Below the pieces are notes generated by a model. That model saw nothing but the letters and a program-made list of their open reading frames with translations, was not told where the DNA came from and ran no database searches. This document shows, piece by piece, positions 60,605 to 64,000 of a DNA stretch of 64,000 nucleotides. Each line of letters begins with the position of its first letter. The first letter of the stretch is position 1. The position numbers and the translations under genes were made by a program. This DNA is from an uncultured Prevotella sp. (lineage in GTDB: Bacteria > Bacteroidota > Bacteroidia > Bacteroidales > Bacteroidaceae): positions 1 through 64,000 of the forward strand of contig CAKQDG010000003.1 of the NCBI GenBank assembly GCA_934219025.1, written 5' to 3'.

Positions 60605-61894
60605 ATGTGTAAACTTAATCAAAGTAAGTTACGCGCCGCCGGGTACACGGCGTTCGAAATGTGCGCTGCAAATTACATCGTTGATAATGATTTGCAGCCG
60701 GGCGCGACGTTTTGTGGTGTTCCGGGACATAAGAGATATGGTAAGTCCCCGGAAAGAATTGAAGTCAACGAAAATAGCAGTGAAACGCTGCAATTCACGC
60801 GAAATACCGCCCGTGAGGGCTTGAAAGTGGTTACAATAGATATTGCAACCTACAGCAACGGAAATAACACTAACAACAATAATAATAACCCTAAAAAGCA
60901 AAACAAAATGAACAACAACAATAATAACAACAGCACAAACAACAACAATAATATGGATATAAACAACATGCTCGCATCTTTGTTTTCTCAGCAGCAACAA
61001 GCCGGGTACGACAAAGCAGCACAAGAGTACAGCGAACAAATTTCAGCACTGCAAAAGCAGATAGAAGAGCTAAAGAACAAAGGTACAGGAACTATAATCA
61101 ACGTTACAATAGACGGAAAACAACACAAGACGGAAACAGATAATATCCTTAACGAACACTTTGAGAACGTCTTACAATTGCTTGCAAGTGGTTCAAATGT
61201 TTACCTATACGGCCCGGCCGGTAGTGGTAAGAACGTAATGTGTGAACAGCTTGCAAAAGCTCTTGACGTTGATTTTTACTATCAGAATACAATCCTTACA
61301 AAGTTTGATTTATCCGGATATACAGACGCAAACGGAAATTATCAAGAAACGGAATTCTTTAAGGCGTGGAAAAACGGCGGCTTGTTTATGTGCGACGAGC
61401 TTGATAATTCACAAGCTGAGGCTATAATTGCACTTAATGCAGCACTCGCAAACGGATATTTCACTTTTCCAGGATACGGCAAACTAAAGAAACATCCGGA
61501 CTTCTATTGTATTGCAGCCGGCAACACAAACGGACAAGGTGCCACTGAAGAGTATTGCGGCCGTTACCAGATGGATGAAAGCAGCCGTGATAGATTTGCT
61601 TTTGTTGAAATAAATTATGATAGCCGAATTGAAGACAATATCTGCAAAGAACATAAAGACGTTGCAGAATTCGTTCGTGAACTTAGAACAGCAGCGACTC
61701 AATTACAGATTAAATTAATAGCCGGATATCGTGCAATGAATAACCTTTGTAAATTCTATAACAAAGATACAAAGTTTGTTCTTAATGCTTTCGTATTCCG
61801 TGGAATGAACAAAGACGATATTAATCAGATATTCGCCTTACTTACTTGCAAGACAAACAAGTACTATAAAGCAATAGCAGAAATGTTAAAGTAA
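60605..61894 (+). CDS. MoxR-type AAA+ ATPase with Asn-rich linker
   Basis: 429 residues. The first 85 residues form a small domain, followed by a low-complexity Asn-rich linker (about 85-120) and a coiled coil. The AAA+ module has Walker A GPAGSGKN (about 204-211), Walker B LFMCDELD (about 260) and an AAGNTNGQG sensor. Resembles MoxR/CbbQ chaperones that remodel a partner; the partner may be the next gene. Confidence 0.75.
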   Translation: MCKLNQSKLRAAGYTAFEMCAANYIVDNDLQPGATFCGVPGHKRYGKSPERIEVNENSSETLQFTRNTAREGLKVVTIDIATYSNGNNTNNNNNNPKKQNKMNNNNNNNSTNNNNNMDINNMLASLFSQQQQAGYDKAAQEYSEQISALQKQIEELKNKGTGTIINVTIDGKQHKTETDNILNEHFENVLQLLASGSNVYLYGPAGSGKNVMCEQLAKALDVDFYYQNTILTKFDLSGYTDANGNYQETEFFKAWKNGGLFMCDELDNSQAEAIIALNAALANGYFTFPGYGKLKKHPDFYCIAAGNTNGQGATEEYCGRYQMDESSRDRFAFVEINYDSRIEDNICKEHKDVAEFVRELRTAATQLQIKLIAGYRAMNNLCKFYNKDTKFVLNAFVFRGMNKDDINQIFALLTCKTNKYYKAIAEMLK

Positions 61895-61904
61895 TTATTA
61901 ATCC

Positions 61905-61930
61905 GTGCACTCTATATAATTAGAGTGCAC
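61905..61930 (+). terminator. Perfect 10-bp hairpin between the ATPase and next gene
   Basis: GTGCACTCTA and TAGAGTGCAC close the loop TATAAT. No T run follows, so it may be a processing site or attenuator rather than a simple terminator. Confidence 0.55.
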
Positions 61931-61946
61931 ACAAAGAAAGAAAATC

Positions 61947-62747
61947 ATGAAATATATAACAGAGAAATATAATAGTTTATTGGATTTTAAAAAATCATTA
62001 GAAAGAGAAAGCGTCGGCTATACGGCTAAAGAATTTAATCCGGACTTCATTGGTTGCCAAAGCGAAGAAAAAGCAAATGAATTGTTATTAAACGGCGATC
62101 AAAAGTCAGTAAGAATGATTAATGAAAAACAAAAAAAGAGTTTTGTTCAAAGCAAGAACAAACTTTATAAATCAAATATCGGCTTTACGCCCTGTATGGG
62201 GGCGGTTATGGCCGGACATCCGTGCAATATGTATAATATCCGTTCGGTTAAATACAAAGATAGTAAGATTATTAATATATTTTATGCGCTTGATGTTGAT
62301 TGGCGTGTTAACCATAAAGATATTGCCGCGGTTGGAGCAAAAATATTAAATGTTGTTGCAAGCCTGGAACATATTGGATATAGAGTAAATCTGTATGTTA
62401 CATCCGTTAGCCACCCTGTTATAGGGGCAAAAAGAAAATGCGACTTCAATAAATTGCTATCTTTGTTTATAAGAATAAAAGAAAGTGGGAAACAATTAAA
62501 TATCTCAAAAATAGCGTTCCCCCTGGCAAATCCCGCATTTTATAGGTGGTTTTCATTCAAGTGGAATAATACGGTGTGCAAAGATATTGTAAATACTGTT
62601 GTACTTACTACAGAAGACTATATTTTCAAATATAAAGAGAGCATCTGTAAAAACTTTAGATTTACAGAAAAAGATTTTATTATAGAATCTTATTACACTC
62701 TGAAAAACAAATCAGAAACAGCAATAATGAAAGATATATTAAGATAA
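61947..62747 (+). CDS. Protein paired with the AAA+ ATPase
   Basis: 266 residues. FTPCMGAVMAGHPCNMYNIRSV then IINIFYALDVDWRV, IAAVGAKILNVVASLE and SKIAFPLANPAFYRWF. This resembles phage domains found next to MoxR-type ATPases, and may be the substrate or effector. Not assigned with confidence. Confidence 0.5.
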   Translation: MKYITEKYNSLLDFKKSLERESVGYTAKEFNPDFIGCQSEEKANELLLNGDQKSVRMINEKQKKSFVQSKNKLYKSNIGFTPCMGAVMAGHPCNMYNIRSVKYKDSKIINIFYALDVDWRVNHKDIAAVGAKILNVVASLEHIGYRVNLYVTSVSHPVIGAKRKCDFNKLLSLFIRIKESGKQLNISKIAFPLANPAFYRWFSFKWNNTVCKDIVNTVVLTTEDYIFKYKESICKNFRFTEKDFIIESYYTLKNKSETAIMKDILR

Positions 62748-62750
62748 AAA

Positions 62751-62797
62751 TCCGTATCGGTTAAAAGCCAACAGCCGGGTGCAAGTCCCGGAACGGA
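62751..62797 (+). ncRNA. Short tRNA-like structured leader, copy 1
   Basis: TCCGT pairs with ACGGA and CCGGG-TGCAAGT-CCCGG forms a T-arm-like hairpin with a 7-nt loop. It ends GGAACGGAACAAACATTAAT, very similar to the end of the element at 63767. Confidence 0.5.
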
Positions 62798-62829
62798 ACA
62801 AACATTAATAACTAAAAACAAATACAATT

Positions 62830-63102
62830 ATGAAAGTAAATGTAATATTCGGTAGCGACAAAGAAAAAAGTAACTTAAAAAAGAGTTTAGTAATTATTGC
62901 AATTATTATATCCTTTGTATGCGGGTGCCAAATTGGATACCACGGAGCAAATCATAAAATCCGCATGCAGCGCAAACAATATGCTGCAAGAATGCAAGAA
63001 CTACAAAGCGATAATGAAGAATTGCAAGACAATTGGAACGACTTAAACAAAGTATATAAAGAACGAGTTTTCCAGAATATCAACACTAAATTAGAAAGAT
63101 AA
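62830..63102 (+). CDS. Membrane protein with coiled-coil tail
   Basis: 90 residues. One membrane helix (LVIIAIIISFVCGCQIGYHG) and a Gln/Glu-rich coiled coil (ARMQELQSDNEELQDNWNDL). Follows the structured leader. Function unknown. Confidence 0.5.
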   Translation: MKVNVIFGSDKEKSNLKKSLVIIAIIISFVCGCQIGYHGANHKIRMQRKQYAARMQELQSDNEELQDNWNDLNKVYKERVFQNINTKLER

Positions 63103-63103
63103 A

Positions 63104-63193
63104 ATGATACTATTATTATTTATTGCATCCTTAGTCATGTATGCCGCCGGGATATACGTCGGCATACATATTAAAGAATTTACTACAGAGTGA
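63104..63193 (+). CDS. 29-residue membrane peptide
   Basis: Starts one base after the previous stop. Mostly hydrophobic (ILLLFIASLVMYAAGIYVGI). Tentative micropeptide. Confidence 0.4.
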   Translation: MILLLFIASLVMYAAGIYVGIHIKEFTTE

Positions 63194-63197
63194 TTTA

Positions 63198-63256
63198 AAG
63201 CCGTTCTAACGGCTTATCTTACCAAAGGTGGGCAATTACTCACCTTATAGTTTTAA
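63198..63256 (+). terminator. Two hairpins between small genes
   Basis: AGCCGT/ACGGCT and AAGGTG/CTCACCTT stem-loops follow the membrane peptide and are followed by a T-rich stretch. Possible terminator or processing signals. Confidence 0.45.
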
Positions 63257-63280
63257 ACGTCTTAAATCAAGCGAAAAAAA

Positions 63281-63460
63281 ATGAAAAATATTACTTTAAC
63301 AATTAAACAACTTTGGTGCTTAAAAATAATTTTCAAAAGCATAATTGACGCCCTGGAAAAAAGTAAGAACGGAAATTATTATGTAAACAACAAAAAATTC
63401 TTACTTGTATTAAATGCAAAAGAATACCGTTCATTAATAGAAATTGACAAAAAGCTATAA
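63281..63460 (+). CDS. Hypothetical 59-residue protein
   Basis: Lys/Ile/Asn-rich (LKIIFKSIIDALEK, FLLVLNAKEYRSLIE). One gene below the usual length cut. Stop lies 2 bp before the next ATG. Unrecognised. Confidence 0.45.
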   Translation: MKNITLTIKQLWCLKIIFKSIIDALEKSKNGNYYVNNKKFLLVLNAKEYRSLIEIDKKL

Positions 63461-63462
63461 GT

Positions 63463-63759
63463 ATGAAAGAATTAAAGAGATTGGTTGCATCCCTCAAATT
63501 ATTAGGGGTGGTTGCAAAAATTGAGAATACAGAAATCGAAACGTTACCAAACGGAACAAAGGTTGAAACGTCTGAGGCGGTTATCCGCAAAGATAATTGT
63601 ATGTGGTACGTGTTTATGGATACATCCGAAATAGAAACACGCTTTGAAGTTCATTTTTATCTTAATGATAATTGCGTATACGACCAGGTATATTATAACT
63701 CAATATTCGGTGTTGCAAAGCAAATCTTTGTAGACTTAGAGCTAACTGAAAGCAAATAG
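63463..63759 (+). CDS. Hypothetical protein
   Basis: 98 residues, alpha/beta. Ends IFVDLELTESK. Located before the second structured leader and ArdA. Unrecognised. Confidence 0.5.
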   Translation: MKELKRLVASLKLLGVVAKIENTEIETLPNGTKVETSEAVIRKDNCMWYVFMDTSEIETRFEVHFYLNDNCVYDQVYYNSIFGVAKQIFVDLELTESK

Positions 63760-63766
63760 AAAATCA

Positions 63767-63815
63767 GCCGTTGGAAAGCTAAAGACTTGCATCCTAAAGC
63801 GAGATTAGGAACGGC
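63767..63815 (+). ncRNA. Short tRNA-like structured leader, copy 2
   Basis: GCCGTT pairs with AACGGC and CCTAA-AGCGAGA-TTAGG forms a hairpin with a 7-nt loop, the same layout as at 62751. The 3' side (GGAACGGCACAA then TTATTAAT) is shared. It precedes the ArdA gene. Confidence 0.5.
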
Positions 63816-63845
63816 ACAATTTATTAATTATTAAATGATAATGAT

Positions 63846-64000
63846 ATGGATATACTAAAAGCAGCCGTGTATTGCGGCACGTACGGCAAATATAATGCCG
63901 GTAGTCTGAGTGGTGGTTGGTTGCAACTTGCCGACTACAAAGACGCAAATGAGTTCCTAAAAGCTTGCAAGGAGCTGCATAAGGATGAAAAAAGTCCGGA
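63846..64000 (+). CDS. ardA: ArdA-type antirestriction protein, N-terminal part (cut by window edge)
   Basis: 51 codons visible. AAVYCGTYGKYNAGSLSG, GWLQLADYKDANEFL, ACKELHKDE is the ArdA signature start. ArdA mimics DNA and blocks type I restriction and some methylation complexes. With the methyltransferases it strengthens the case for an anti-restriction strategy. The rest lies outside the window. Confidence 0.85.
   Translation, partial: MDILKAAVYCGTYGKYNAGSLSGGWLQLADYKDANEFLKACKELHKDEKSP

Noticed and set aside
1..64000. CRISPR arrays, rRNA genes or insertion sequences
   Set aside because: I saw no spaced direct-repeat array, rRNA sequence or transposase; the only mobile element recognised is the ThyX intein.

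Overview
The window looks like most of a temperate tailed phage of a Bacteroidales host (Bacteroides or Prevotella type). The evidence is the AT-rich sequence, promoters with a TTTG / 19-20 bp / TAnnTTTG layout, families common in Bacteroidales phages (DUF4494, DUF3127, DUF4376, DUF3310-like), and the 3' half of a tRNA-His gene at the left edge, which reads as an attachment-site remnant (no integrase is visible). The virion genes indicate a siphovirus with a long tail: the tape-measure protein is 2255 residues.

Layout. 1-860: tRNA-His fragment, XRE repressor (minus strand) and a rightward promoter with TTATGTAA repeats. 858-17932 (+): early operon. It starts with small DNA-binding proteins, then a 1.6 kb noncoding tract (1358-2989) with six tRNA-like RNAs and repeated hairpins. 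Next come a replication module (initiator-like protein with a 28-bp direct repeat inside and upstream of the gene, DnaC-like loader), a recombination module (Sak4-like ATPase, PD-(D/E)XK nuclease, DUF3127 ssDNA-binding protein, NinB-like protein), many very small coupled genes, a beta-solenoid repeat protein, and nucleotide metabolism (ThyX interrupted by an HNH intein, DUF4406, dUTPase). 17977-37598 (-): terminase, portal, tail hub, fibres, holin, endolysin, candidate u-spanin and membrane proteins. 37743-50280 (+): scaffold-like protein, head fibre-like protein, capsid, connectors, tail tube, a tail chaperone with a T9 slippery run, and the tape measure.

50336-58869 (-): modification operon. 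It carries an N6-adenine methyltransferase-like protein, a PAPS-reductase-family protein, a RuvC-like nuclease, a DnaA domain IV-like protein and, at its end, the most unusual locus. This is a circularly permuted cytosine-C5 methyltransferase whose catalytic polypeptide has no evident target-recognition domain (TRD), flanked by twelve tiny overlapping ORFs (47-66 codons; one upstream, eleven downstream) that look like separate TRDs. The catalytic gene and seven cassettes carry homopolymeric G or C runs of 7-10 bp. In this sequence the catalytic gene and four cassettes are out of frame, one cassette is ambiguous, and seven cassettes are readable end to end. I read this as a phase-variable, multi-specificity methyltransferase array that could give one phage many methylation patterns against host restriction.

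58870-64000: a 1.7 kb noncoding region rich in inverted repeats, then (+) a MoxR-type AAA+ ATPase, its partner, small membrane proteins, repeated structured leaders and the start of an ArdA antirestriction gene cut by the window edge. Methylation and ArdA together point to a phage heavily invested in evading restriction.
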